A program made the translations under genes and the position numbers. Positions 10,602-20,337 of a stretch of 64,000 nt of DNA are shown here, one piece after another; position 1 is the stretch's first letter; each line of letters opens with the position of its first letter. Source of the stretch: RI-231 sp041394905 (GTDB lineage: Bacteria; Acidobacteriota; Terriglobia; Bryobacterales; UBA6623); assembly GCA_041394905.1 (NCBI GenBank), contig JAWKHJ010000003.1:310001-374000 (forward strand), in the 5' to 3' direction. The notes below the pieces were generated by a model. It saw nothing but the letters and a program-made list of their open reading frames with translations, did not search any database and was not told the DNA's origin.

Positions 10602-11175
10602 TCAGAGATAGCAGCTGAGCGCCGCTGAAGGGAGAGGAGCGAGAAGTTTCTTGGGATCAATGAACGCAACTAATGTTGCGTAAAAAGCCAGGACTGCGAA
10701 CTGCTTCGACTGGCTGTCTATATAAGAAGAAGAGTGTCAGCAGGAATAAGGTCGATAGGCAGTCGACCATTTTCAAGACGTACCGTTAGATCTTCTTAGG
10801 ACTGCTGATGTTCTATTCTTCCACGTGCTAGTTGCTCCTTCTGCATCCAGGAGGCTCAATGCGGCCAAGGCCATCATAGCTAGCGTTGCATTGTACGCAA
10901 GAGAACGCTGCCAATACCAGACATACCCATCTTGGTGAGGTGTGAGTGCAGCGGCGATAGCAATAGTAGTATCGAAATCGTCGATGCCAGTACGTCCATT
11001 GGCCTCGTAAAAAAGTGCTCGATGAAGAGTGACACGAGGAGAGCATCAAGAGAGACAGGAAAAGGACGACTTGGTGTTCTTCGGATGGCAGGACCTTGCC
11101 AGTTGTTACGGGGAAGACGACACATAGTAAAATTGATGAGACAATAAAGATAAAAATGCGTTGTGAGCGTGTCAT
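10602..11175 (-). pseudogene. Multi-TM membrane protein upstream of the HerA ATPase (frameshifted)
   Basis: ATG at 11175 opens MTRSQRIFIFIVSSILLCVV, a TM segment. Across three or four frame changes the protein continues HQVVLFLSLLML, LLVSLFIEHFFTRPMDVLAS, TISILLLLSPLHSHLTKMG, then YNATLAMMALAALSLLDAEG. A soluble piece, VRLENGRLPIDLIPADTLLL, is followed by a last hydrophobic segment, QFAVLAFYATLVAFIDPKK, before TGA at 10604-10602. It therefore has about four or five membrane helices. It shares strand, composition and decay state with the HerA ATPase about 20 bases downstream, so the two probably form an operon. I do not recognise its family. The C-terminus is uncertain because a coding-like segment (VGEIIWRAIERYVPGKALF, about 10600-10545) could belong to either gene. 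Confidence 0.5.
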
Positions 11176-11410
11176 CAAATGATCCTGCTCGTCGATTATG
11201 GCCGAGAGGGACAGAAAATAGCAGCAGTTCGAAAGAAAAATCGCGAAAATTCAGGCTGTTTTCCGAAGCATTGGAGGGCGGCTGATTCTTCCCGCGTTTT
11301 TGCTGTGCAGGGAGATCGGCAGGTGTGTCCCCCTGCGGGGCTTGGCCCGATGCTCCGTGAGCATTGCACAGGCCTACGCCTGGGGCTGATGACTGGGTGC
11401 GCCTTCGGCG

Positions 11411-12735
11411 CTAGAGCGCGGTGAGGTCGCTGGTACTGTCGGCGAAGAGCGGCTCAGGTGGCGTCGAGGCGATCTAAAGCGGTGACGAACAAGTTGGCCA
11501 ACGGCGTTTCGTCGGTGAACTGCAGGAAGCGGCCCGGCTTCAAGCCCATGGAGCGTCCACCGGCTAGGACCAGCGGGTAGTTCGTGTTGTTGTGGGTCTG
11601 GCTGTTGCTGCTGCCGTAGAAGGCCAACGTGTTGTCCAGCAACGTGCCGTCGCCTTCCTGGCTCGAGCGCAGCTTTTCCAGGAACGCGGCGAATTGAGAG
11701 GCCATGAAGCGGTCCCACTTGGCGAGGGCTTCGAGCGCCGCCGGGTTTGTTCCAGTCGTGGGCGAGCGAATGCAAGGTGCCGTTGTAGCCGAGCAGTTGC
11801 GGGAACTTGCCGGCCTTCGACGAATAGTCGCCCATGCTGCCGATTTGGTACGTGACGACGCGCGTCGAGTCGGTGCGCAGGGCCAGGTAGATCAAATCGT
11901 AGATCGTGCGCATGAGCTCGCCCGGCGCTTCGTCGTCGGCGTCGAGTTGGAGCATTTCGCGGTCGGCGTCGGTGAGCTCGGGGCGCGGGATGTCGAGCCA
12001 GGCTTGCGAGCGCTCGACGCGCTGTTCGACTTGGCGGACGGATTCGAGGTACTCGTCGAGCTTGGCTTTGTCCTGCCCGCCGAGGGTGGAGCGCAGGCGC
12101 GCGGAGTCTTCGAGCACGCGGTCGAGCATGCTGGCGGAGCTGCCGAGCGTGCGGCGCTGTTCCGCTGAGTCTCCCGCGCCGAACAAGCGCTCGAACACGG
12201 TGCGCGGCGAGTTGAGCGACGGGATGGGGTGGCCGTTCTCGTTGAACGAGAGCGTGCTGGAGCGCGAAGGCTCGCCGACGCCGCCGTCGGTGGAGAGCAC
12301 GAGCGAGGAATAGCGCGTCTGGTGGCCGATCTTGGCCGCGATGACCTGGTCGACGGAGACGGTGTTCTTGAGGAACTTGCCTTCGAGGCTGGAGCCGGTG
12401 AGAAAGGTGTCGGCCGTATCGTGCGCGCCCATCGTGCGGCCCTTCGGGTGGGAGAGGCCTTGGAGGATGGTGACGTCGTCGCGCACGGAGGCGAGCGGCT
12501 CGAGCGCGTAGGAGAGCTGGAAGTCGCGTTCGCCGCCGGTGGGGAACCAGCGCCACTTGGCTTCGTCGGAGTCTTCTTTGGGCAGGCTGACGCCGTAGGG
12601 GAAGTAGAACGAGCAGAAGCGTTTGGCGGGCGCGGCGGGCTTGCCGGTGGTCGCGGCCATGGCTTCGAGGTAAGGCAGGCCAAGGGCGACGCCGGCTCCG
12701 CGCAGGAGGGTTCGGCGGTTGAGGCGGCGGGGCAT
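11411..12735 (-). CDS. DUF1552 family secreted protein (two frameshifts)
   Basis: The start at 12735 gives a twin-arginine-like signal (RRLNRRTLLRGAGVALGLP). DUF1552 motifs follow: KRFCSFYFPYGVSLPKEDSD, TADTFLTGSSL, SVDQVIAAKIG, ALRTDSTRVVTYQIGSMGD and GYNGTLHSLAHDW. A frame change near 11735 leads to DRFMASQFAAFLEKLRSSQE, FYGSSNSQTHNNTNYPLVL and GGRSMGLKPGRFLQF. A second change near 11460 gives the family's terminal EPLFADSTSDLTAL, with a stop at 11413-11411. DUF1552 proteins are exported, of unknown activity, and almost always sit beside DUF1592-type cytochromes, as here. Their pairing suggests a shared periplasmic oxidative or degradative role, not demonstrated. Confidence 0.88.
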
Positions 12736-12801
12736 GGGCGTTGGTAGAGAGTTTAGCGCGACGGGGAGGCGGAGGGAAGGAAGAAAACGGACTGAGACGG
12801 C

Positions 12802-12847
12802 CGTCGCGAAGACTCGCGACGCGGCAAACGTGGCCGTTTGCGCCACG
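12802..12847. repeat. Extragenic palindromic repeat, copy 2 (two-hairpin element)
   Basis: CGTCGCGA-AGAC-TCGCGACG (12802-12821), a GCAAA linker, then CGTGGC-CGTTTGC-GCCACG (12829-12847). Stems are identical to copy 1 at 8177-8221; only loops and one linker base differ. It lies between the DUF1552 start and the upstream gene's stop. Confidence 0.7.
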
Positions 12848-12871
12848 AGCCCCTGGCAAGGGATTCGACCG

Positions 12872-15329
12872 TTATTTGGTGCGGAATTGGTTGCTGGTGA
12901 CGATTTGTTCGACGAGGGTGCGCATTTTCATGTCGTGGGCGAGGAAGTCGGCGGTGAGGCGGTCGACTTCTTTTTCGTCGGCGAGCTCGAGGGAGCGGCC
13001 TAGGGAGTAGGCGAGCAGGCGCTTGACGAGGGTGCGGGCGAAGTCGTGGCGGCGGGGGCCGAGCAGGTAGGCGCGCAGGTCGTCGACGCCGGCGATGGTC
13101 GTGCCGTCGGGCAGGGTTTCGCGGGCGTCGACGGGGAGCAGGTCGAACTCGGGGGCGGGCTTTTCGGCCTTCTCGTCTTCGTCGGCGCCTTCGGCAGCGG
13201 CGGGCCCTTCAGGCGCGGGACGCATGCGGCGAATCTCGTCGCGCCACTGGCCGATGGCGTCGAAGTGCTCGAGGGCGACGCCCCAGGGGTCGATGTCGAC
13301 GTGGCAGGGCGCAGCTCGCGTCCTGGCGATGGATGGCGAGCTGTTGGCGCACGGGCAGGCGCGCGAAGTCGGGGTTTTCGGTGTCCAGCTCGGGGACGTT
13401 GGGCGGCGGAGGCGGAGGCGGATCGTCGAGCAGGCGCTTGCGAATCCAGACGGCGCGCTTGATGGGGTGCGAGTCTTCGCCGGTGGAGTTGGCGAGCAGC
13501 ACGGAGGATTGCGTGAGCAGGCCGCCGCGAGGGCTGTCGGCCGGCAAGGCGACGCGGCGGAAGGCCGAGCCTTGAACGCCGGGGACGCCGTAGTGGCGTG
13601 CGAGGTCTCATTGAGGACAAGGAAGTCGGAATCGATGAGGTTGGCGGCGCTCAGGTCGTTGCGCAGCAGCTCGAGGACGAACTGTTGCGTCTCGGCGCGC
13701 ATGGCGGCGGCGAGGTTGGGGCGGAAGTTGGGGTAGTAGTCCTGGCTGACGGCGACGCGGTCCATGCCTTCGAGGTAGAGCCACTGGCCGACGAACTGGT
13801 CGACGAAGCGCTCGGCGCGCTGGTCGGCGAGCATGCGGGAGACTTCGGCGCTGAGCGTCTGGGGGTCGGTGAGGCGTCCTTCGGCGGCCTGGGTGAAGAG
13901 GCGCTCGTCGGGCATGGTGCTCCAGAGCAGATAGGAGAGGCGCGAGGCTAGCTCCCAGTCGTCGAGCGGGCGCTTGCTCTCGCTGTCGGGCTCCATGAGG
14001 TAGAGGAACTGGGGCTGATGAGGACCATGGCGAGGGTTTCGCGCATGCGCTCCTCGAAGACGGGGAACTCGGGCTCGATCTGACGGAAGAAGGCGGCGTA
14101 GCGCTCGACCTCGTCCGGCTGGGGCGGGCAGCCAGGCGCGGGCGAGGAATTGTTCGAGGACTTGCGCGACGTAGGCGTCGGGGTCGCTCTGGCGCAGCTC
14201 GGAGTCGAACAGGATGCGGGTGTGGCGCTCGGGCGGCCACTGTTCCCAGACAGCGCCTTCGAAGACGACCTTGTCGACGCGGACCTTGGGGTAATCAGGC
14301 TCGGGCTCGTAGTACTGGATGTTCTTTTTGCCCTCTTTGCGCGTCTTCATTTCGGGCCGGGGCGTGCCGTCGTCATAGATGTTGGTGACGCGGACGACGA
14401 GGCCGGGGAACTTGCTTTGGCCGCGGACGGGCTGGGGAAAGTTCTCCATTTGGCCGCGGAACTCGAAGGTTTGCGGCTGGTCGGAGGTGAGCTCGACCGT
14501 GCCGGCGGTGCGGAAGAGGATCTTGGTGTCAGGCCGGAATCCGACGGAGACCTGCATGATGGGCGGGCCGTGGCCGGACTTGAGCTCAGCAGCGGCGGTG
14601 ACGCGGACGACGAACTCGCCTTCTTCGGGGTAGCAGGGGTCCATGTGGCCGAGGAAGGCGTCGGTGCGGCTGACGATGTTTTTGGCGGGCTGCTCCTCGC
14701 GCATGAGCCACTGGTCGAGGTTGGACTCGGTGAATTCGTAGACGAAGTGCTCGGGGATAGTCGGTGACGATGACCGCGATCGAGGGCGGCGCGCGGCGTC
14801 GAGGTAGTACTCGAGCTGGATGGCGGACATGCGCAGCGCGGAGCCGTTGTTGCGGAAGCCGTCGCGGGAGAGGCCGTCGGGCGGGATGTCGCGGGAGTAG
14901 TCCATCTCATAACCGAGCAGGTCGGTCATGGTGTTTTGGTATTCGGTGCGATTGAGGCGGCGCAGGACGGGGCGCGAGTCGGTGCTGCGGCGCTGGTCGA
15001 GCACGCGGTCGAGGACGGAGCGCAGCAGGGCGACGGCTGATCGCGCTGGGCGGCTTCAGGCTGAGGGGCTGCCGGGGGCGGCATGTCTCCACGGCGGAGC
15101 TTGCCGAGGACGCGCGCCCAGAGCTCGGTGTTGCGCCGGGTGGCGGCGATGTCGGCGGGCAGGTTGTCGGCGCGGAAGCCGGAGAGCTGCACGGCCGGGC
15201 CGTGGCAAGAGACGCAGTACTTGTCGAGCAAGGGCTGGACTTGCTCGTGGAAGGGGGGGCTTCGGCGGCGCGCAGAGGCTGCCAGGCGAGCAGGCTCAGC
15301 AGGGCGAAGACGGCGGGACGCGGAAGCAT
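12872..15329 (-). CDS. Cytochrome c / DUF1587-DUF1592-DUF1588-DUF1585 multidomain protein (several frameshifts)
   Basis: The ATG at 15329 starts a signal peptide (LPRPAVFALLSLLAWQPLRA). A cytochrome c motif, YCVSCHGPA, lies at about residue 40, and LGKLRRGDMPPP follows. DUF1587 starts at RRLNRTEYQNTMTDLLG. DUF1592 includes WELASRLSYLLWSTMPDERL, and LDSDFLVLNETSHA-type sequence leads through a frame change (about 13610) to the RHYGVPGV region of DUF1588. DUF1585 ends with VKRLLAYSLGRSLELADEKE and QIVTSNQFRTK. Further frame changes lie near 15045, 14800, 14130 and 13310. A heme-binding CHVDIDPWG motif is retained near 13300. These large exported proteins are typical of Planctomycetes, Verrucomicrobia and Acidobacteria and pair with DUF1552. 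The redox partner and substrate are unknown. Confidence 0.87.
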
Positions 15330-15936
15330 CGGCTGCACCCGATTGTACACCTCCGCTAGGGAGGGCATTTCGACGTCGCTGGTGTCGAGCAGCAGGTCGC
15401 GGTAGACGTCGATCATGCGGGTTTGGCCGTCGGCGAGGTAGGTGGTGTCGTCGTACATCTGGCCGAAGCGCTCGCCGATGCGATAAGCAGCCGGCGCGGG
15501 CCCAGACGATGTCGCGCCAGAGGGGCATGAGCAGGTCGGGGTTGCGCTCGAGGAAGGGTGAGCCGTCCTCGCCCATGTAGAAATGGCCTTCGCCGAGCGA
15601 TTCGCCGGAATCGAAGTCGAGCAACGGCGCGGAGGCGCGCTTGTAGTAGCGCTCGCGTTGGTCGAGCTTGGCGAGCCTGTCTTGGGTGACGGAGAAGGCC
15701 AGAGCGTTGAAGCGGTCGCCGGGGGCGGGCTCGACGTTCATGGCGGCGTTCTCGATGCCGCGGGCGGAGAGCTTGGAGCTGGACTCGTAATGCGTGGGCC
15801 GCAGGTTGAACAGGCGGCGGTAACCCTCGACGATGACGGGGACGATGCGCTTGGCGCCGGCGGCGTCCTGGCCGATGGAGTGGCCGAGCGAGCCTTGGTT
15901 GAGCAGTGTTCCGTATCCGACGAGGAAGGTGTCCAT
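15330..15936 (-). CDS. Gamma-glutamylcyclotransferase-like protein (frameshifted)
   Basis: The N-terminus MDTFLVGYGTLLNQGSLGHS has the YGTLL signature of the AIG2/GGCT fold. It is followed by VEGYRRLFNLRPTHYES and FNALAFSVTQDRLAKLDQRE. The catalytic-type Glu would lie in the latter region, and the YYKR motif follows. Near 15490 the frame changes, and the C-terminus continues MYDDTTYLADGQTRMIDVYR to EVYNRVQP. No clean stop is seen; the frame runs into the signal peptide of the DUF1592 protein at 15329, so another indel probably hides the true end. It starts 15 bases after the STAND ATPase stop, implying cotranscription. GGCT-like folds have varied functions and the substrate cannot be read from the sequence. 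Confidence 0.6.
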
Positions 15937-15951
15937 CCGGGTCCTTTGGGC

Positions 15952-18900
15952 TCAGCAGTAAGCGTAGTCGCGCAGCACGACGTCGAGGGGCTTGGAGGCG
16001 CCGCTGACGCGTGCGGCTTCGGCGGCGTCGGGCGAGAGGGCGGCGCGGGCGCGATCGAGGGCCTCTTGTTGAGTTGGCGCAAAACGGGGGTGCGAGGCAA
16101 GCGCGAGGCTTGGCGCAGAGTGTCGGAGGCGGCGTCGAGAGCGATGGCGCGCTCGGGCTCGTCACGGGCGAGGGCGAGCAAGGCGATGCTGTCGAGCAGG
16201 TCGGCGGTTTCGCGGGCGCCTTCCACTTGGCGTGCTCGGCGCAGGCCGGCGACGAGGTACGATTGCGCGGTCCCCTGGTCTCCTGCGACTAACAAAGCGC
16301 GACCAAGCCAGTTGAGAGCTTCGGCGGCGCCACGGGTATTGCGCAAGTCTTCGCGCCACTTGAGGGCTTGTTCGAGGTAGGCGACGGCGGTGCGCGGGTC
16401 GTCGCGCAGAACGTAGAGGGAGCCGAGAGCGGTCAAGGGGAAGGCGATGTCGCTGTCGTTGCGGATGTCGCGGAAGAGGTCGCGGCTAATCAACAGGTGG
16501 CGTTCGGCGTCGTCGAGCTTGCCGAGCGCGAAGGCGGCGGCGCCGAGGTTGTTGTGGGCGACCGCGACGTCGCGTTTGCCCAGCTCGCGTTCGGCGATGA
16601 CGAGATATTGGCGGTAGTAGTCGATGGCGATGGGGATCTCGCTGCGGCGAACGGCGACCAGGCCGACGTCGTTGAGACACTCGGCCAAGCGCGGCTGGTT
16701 GGGTTGTTCGCGCTCTTGTTCGATCGCGAGAGCGGCGCGAAACAACCGGCCGGCCTCATCCATATCGCCTTGGCGGAAGGCAAGCAGACCGGCTCCGCTG
16801 AGCACGCGGCTGTAGGCGTCGGAGCGATCGCCGGACGGGCACGCGGCAATGATCTTGTTCAACTGGCGGCGGCCTTCGGCGAGCAGCCCGCGAATCTCCC
16901 AGTAACGCCAGTAGGCCGCGCCGATGCGCGCCGCCTTTGCGACTTCGCCCTTCTCGAGCAGACGCTGCAACGCGACGCGGACGTCGTCGTGAGCCTCGCC
17001 CATCTCCGAGAGCAAGCGCTCGTTGGGGGCCTGTTCGAGCTGCGGGCGGGCTTGTTCGGTGAGCGCGAGAAAGTAATCGGCGTGGCGGGCTTCGAGCTCG
17101 ACGAGCTCGCCTTTTTGCGCCATCTCATCGACGCCGAATTGCTGGATGATCTCGAGCAGGTAGAGCCGGCGTTCCATGCCGTCGGGGCTGCTCTTGACGT
17201 TGATCATGGAGCGCTCGACCAGCTTGTCGAGCCGCCGCAGCGTGGCGAGCTTGGGCGCGCCGGGGGCGCAGACCGCGCGGACGCGTTCGGAGGTCAGCGT
17301 ACCCTCGAACACTGCGGCCTTGCGCAGCAGCGTCTACTGGTCGTCGTCGAGCAGGTCGTAGCTCCAGCGAATGGTCTCGCGGACGGACATATGCTCTTTG
17401 CGCTTGCGGCGGCGGTCGTCGACGAGCAACTCGAGCGCTTCGTCGAGATACTGCGCCAGCTCGCCGGGGCTGAGGGTTGCGAGGTGCGCGGCGGCGATCT
17501 CGAGCGCGAGTGGAATGCCATCCAGGCGGCGGCAGACGGCGGCGACTGCTTCGGCGTTCTCGGGGGTGAGCTTGAAGCGGACGTGCTCTTTGGCACGCAG
17601 CACGAACAGGCGCGCGGCGTCCGAGGCTTCGAGCGATTCAATCGAAGCGGGCTCTCCGGCCGGAGGCAAGCTGAGGGCGCCGACCCAGTGCACGGTCTCC
17701 TCGAAGACGGTCTTGAGCACAAAACGGCTGGTGGCCAGGATGGAGACGCCGGGGCAATACTCGAGGATCTCGTCCGCGATGGCAACGCAAGCCTCGTGTA
17801 GGTGCTCGCAGTTGTCGATCACGAGCAGCAGCCGCTTGCCGGCGAGGTGTTGGCGCAGAGCCTCGGTCGGAGGCTTGCTGGCTTGTTCGCGCAGGCCGAG
17901 CGCTTCTGCAATAGCGCCAGGCACGACTTCGGGATCCACCTTGGAGGCGAGCTCGACCAGCCACACGCCGTCGGGGAACTGGGGAAGGAGACCGCGCGCG
18001 GCTTCTATCGACAGGCGAGTCTTCCCCGCCCCCGGCGTTCCGGCCAAGGTGACCAGACGATTCTCGGCGACGAGGCGGCGGACGCGCGCGGTCTCGCCTT
18101 CGCGGCCGACGAACTTGGACGCCGAAGCTGGCAGGTTGCCTGGGACGGGTTCTGGAGCTGCGTCTTCCTGCTGCGCGGCTGCGGCGGCATCGCGTTGGCG
18201 AGATTCCAGGTTCTCGTTGAGCCGGCGGACATCCTCGCGCACGAGCTTGAGGTCGTCGCGCGTGAGCTGCAACTCGCGGTCGGTGTGGCCGAGGCTGCCT
18301 TCGAGCGCGTCGATCTTGCTCTCGAGCGAGGACATTGCGGCCAGTAGGCTGGCGGCCGCTTCGGGGAAGCCTTCGATGGCTCCGACGGCGGCGTGGATCT
18401 GCTGGGTGCGCCGTTCGAGCACGCGGCGCCAAGCATCGTCATGCTGCGAAAGCTCTCGGCCAAGCAGACGCGGCAAACAGTGCTGTGCGGTGAGCTCGTC
18501 GCGCAGCAACGCGGCGAAAGGAGCGGGCATCGCGCGCGGCTCGATCACAATCTGCATCTCGGTGCGGCGCGCTTCGGCGTCGAGACCGATCAGCAACCGT
18601 TCGGCGACGGGCCATAGGGCTCGCCGAGGATCGGGAGCAGCTTCGAAGAGCGAAAGCAGCTCTTCGTCGGATACGCCACAAAGGCGGCTGAGGCCGGCGT
18701 TTTCGTCCTTGTCGAAGCGCGCTTGCCAGTTCTCGAACCAAGTCTGTTGGTCGGGAAAGCGCTTCAGAACGGTCTCGCGAACGTCTTCGAGCGCTTCGGC
18801 CAAAGCATGGCGGAAAGCAAAGCGGAGGTCACGATCAGGCGAGGGCTCGTTCTTGATGCGCTCGGAGGCGAGGTTGGTGATCAGGCCGTTGAGGTTGGCG

Positions 18901-19100
18901 GCGAATGCCTCTCCGAAGCCGGCGCCGCCTTCGACGATGAGGTCTCCTTCGCCGTCTTGGCCGCCGGGAGCGAAGAGGCGTCCGGCGATGCCGGCGACCG
19001 CGAGCGCAGCGGGGCCGCCAATCGTAACTGCGGCCGCGCAGCCGCCATAGCGAACGGCATAGGGCGCGAGTGCGCGCGCGATGCGATTCCAGTCGGGCAC
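15952..19100 (-). CDS. STAND ATPase: novel N-terminal region + NB-ARC + TPR repeats (two frameshifts)
   Basis: About 1,050 residues. Residues 1-330 start with a Gly/Ala-rich hydrophobic stretch (GGPAALAVAGIAGRLFAPGG). An alpha-helical region containing WFENWQARFDKDENAG and a predicted coiled coil (SSLESKIDALEGSLGHTDRE) follow. The NB-ARC core has VGREGETARVRRLV, Walker A LAGTPGAGKT (about 350), Walker B LLLVIDNCEHL (about 425), ILATSRFVL and GIPLALEIAAAHLATLSPGE. After a frame change near 17337 comes the winged-helix region, then five or more TPR-like repeats (about 16900-16150). A second change near 16085 gives the end LDVVLRDYAYC. This ATPase type is common in LuxR/SARP regulators, but here no DNA-binding domain replaces the N-terminal region. 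STAND proteins act as signal-triggered switches, including in phage defence. Confidence 0.85.
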
Positions 19101-19150
19101 GGGCCTACAATCGTACTGCGACCGAGGGAAGAGGCGCTCCTAAAATGCAA

Positions 19151-19170
19151 GCGCGCCCTATCGGGCGCGC
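19151..19170 (-). terminator. Terminator-like hairpin after the BI-1 gene
   Basis: GCGCGCCC-TATC-GGGCGCGC, a perfect 8-bp GC stem. On the minus strand it is followed by TTGCATTTTA. It lies 47 bases beyond the BI-1 stop and 51 bases before the STAND gene start, separating the two minus-strand units. Confidence 0.6.
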
Positions 19171-19216
19171 CTCTGTCGCGACTGTTTTGATCCGTTCTAG
19201 GAGGATCGGACGACCG

Positions 19217-19938
19217 CTAGTCGCGGCCGCCGCCTGCGAGCCGCAGCAGGATGTTGAGAGCGGCGACGAAGACGTTGAACAGGCCGGCGAAGAGCATCAG
19301 CGCGCCCGGAATGGGGCTGTCCGCGTCGGGGTTGTGCAGCACTTCGCTGGTGGCGTAGACGAGGATCATGACGCCCATCACGCCGATGCCGGCGGAGATG
19401 GCCATTCCAAGCCAGCCGAGATTCAGAAAGCCGTTGAGGATGACGGCGCCAATGAGGCTGATGAAGATACCCGTCATCAGGCCGCGCGGCGCGAGAAGCG
19501 CTTATTCGAGACCAGGACAAACGTCGTGACACCGCCGAAAGCCAAGCCGGTGACCGCAAGCGCGCCCTTGACCGCGTTGGGAGCGTAGTAGCTGGCAATC
19601 GCCAGGATGGGTGCAAGAATCAAGCCGGACACAAAGCCGTCGGCAACCAGCGCCGACACGCCCAAAACCGGATTGTGGCGCGCCGCCATCGCCACTCGCG
19701 GGATGACGTTGATGAGCACCATCGCCAAGATCCAGCCGAGCCAGCCTTGGAATAAGTTGACGATCCAGGGCGTGGTCGCGCCCACCCAACCGCCGGCAAT
19801 GGCGAACGCCACGCTCAGGCCGAGCAGCAGATACGTCTGCTTGATGGTTTCGGCGCGGCCCGCCTCCAGGGTTGTCGTCCCGAGGAGCTTGTCGCGCATC
19901 GAAAGGCTTTCATGGCCTGAATAGGGGTCGTAATTCAC
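19217..19938 (-). CDS. Bax inhibitor-1 / YccA-family membrane protein (one frameshift)
   Basis: About 240 residues with seven probable TM helices. Helix 1 is TYLLLGLSVAFAIAGGWVG. The family's central segment is ASYYAPNAVKGALAVTGLAF. After a frame change near 19488 the rest is GLMTGIFISLIGAVILNGFL, AISAGIGVMGVMILVYATSE and the terminal LFAGLFNVFVAALNILLRL. BI-1/YccA proteins are inner-membrane calcium-leak or protease-modulating proteins; YccA of E. coli restrains FtsH. The first 35 residues are soluble, as usual. It appears monocistronic, flanked by a terminator-like hairpin. The function in this organism is inferred from family only. Confidence 0.88.
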
Positions 19939-19989
19939 GAAAATATGTCTCCTGCTCTGGGCTCATTCTAGACGAGTGCGGTAGCCAAG

Positions 19990-20334
19990 TCAGCGAAATT
20001 CGCGAATCGAGATCCAAACGCCTGCCGCGGTGAGAATGGCGGCGGCAATGTGGTACCCGACAGCCATACTCCAAAACATGACCGGCTCCTTGCGTCGGTA
20101 AACAAAGCTCACCCGGTAGCGGAAGCGGCCGCGATGCACGCCCTCTCTGGCCAGGCAGAACGTGGTGAGTCCGAAAAGCAGTGTGGTCATCGCGGCAAAG
20201 ACCCCTTCCCGCGGACCATCGTGGGCGAAGTACCAGCCGGCCCCGGCCAGCAAGGTCCCGACCAGAAGCGGCCAGAAGAGTCGCTCGAACAGAGGGAGAG
20301 TGGTTGGGCTTTCGGGTTGCTTACCCAGGCGCAT
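19990..20334 (-). CDS. Small four-helix membrane protein, unknown
   Basis: This 114-residue protein has about four hydrophobic segments: FWPLLVGTLLAGAGWYFA, GVFAAMTTLLFGLTTFCLA, FWSMAVGYHIAAAILTAAG and a shorter end. A basic loop (RGRFRYRVSFVYRRKEPVMF) lies between helices 2 and 3. I recognise no family. Its ATG lies three bases after the sulfatase stop on the same strand, so it is probably cotranscribed with the sulfatase and the lipoprotein peptidase. Confidence 0.55.
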   Translation of the reverse strand: MRLGKQPESPTTLPLFERLFWPLLVGTLLAGAGWYFAHDGPREGVFAAMTTLLFGLTTFCLAREGVHRGRFRYRVSFVYRRKEPVMFWSMAVGYHIAAAILTAAGVWISIREFR

Positions 20335-20337
20335 CGT

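Noticed and set aside
11243..11263. Further operator-like site (CGCGAAAATTCAGGCTG)
   Set aside because: The GAAAATT core is present but the CCCCG and GG arms are not, so it does not fit the 18-bp form.
9039..11400. Insertion sequence or prophage
   Set aside because: No transposase, integrase or phage structural motif is seen on either strand, and no clear terminal repeats or target duplication could be found.
16368..17801. 477-residue plus-strand open frame rich in Val/Glu/Asp
   Set aside because: Antisense to the TPR part of the STAND ATPase; no recognisable motif.
17371..19050. 559-residue plus-strand open frame
   Set aside because: It is the Ser/Arg-rich shadow of the STAND ATPase; the minus strand has Walker motifs.
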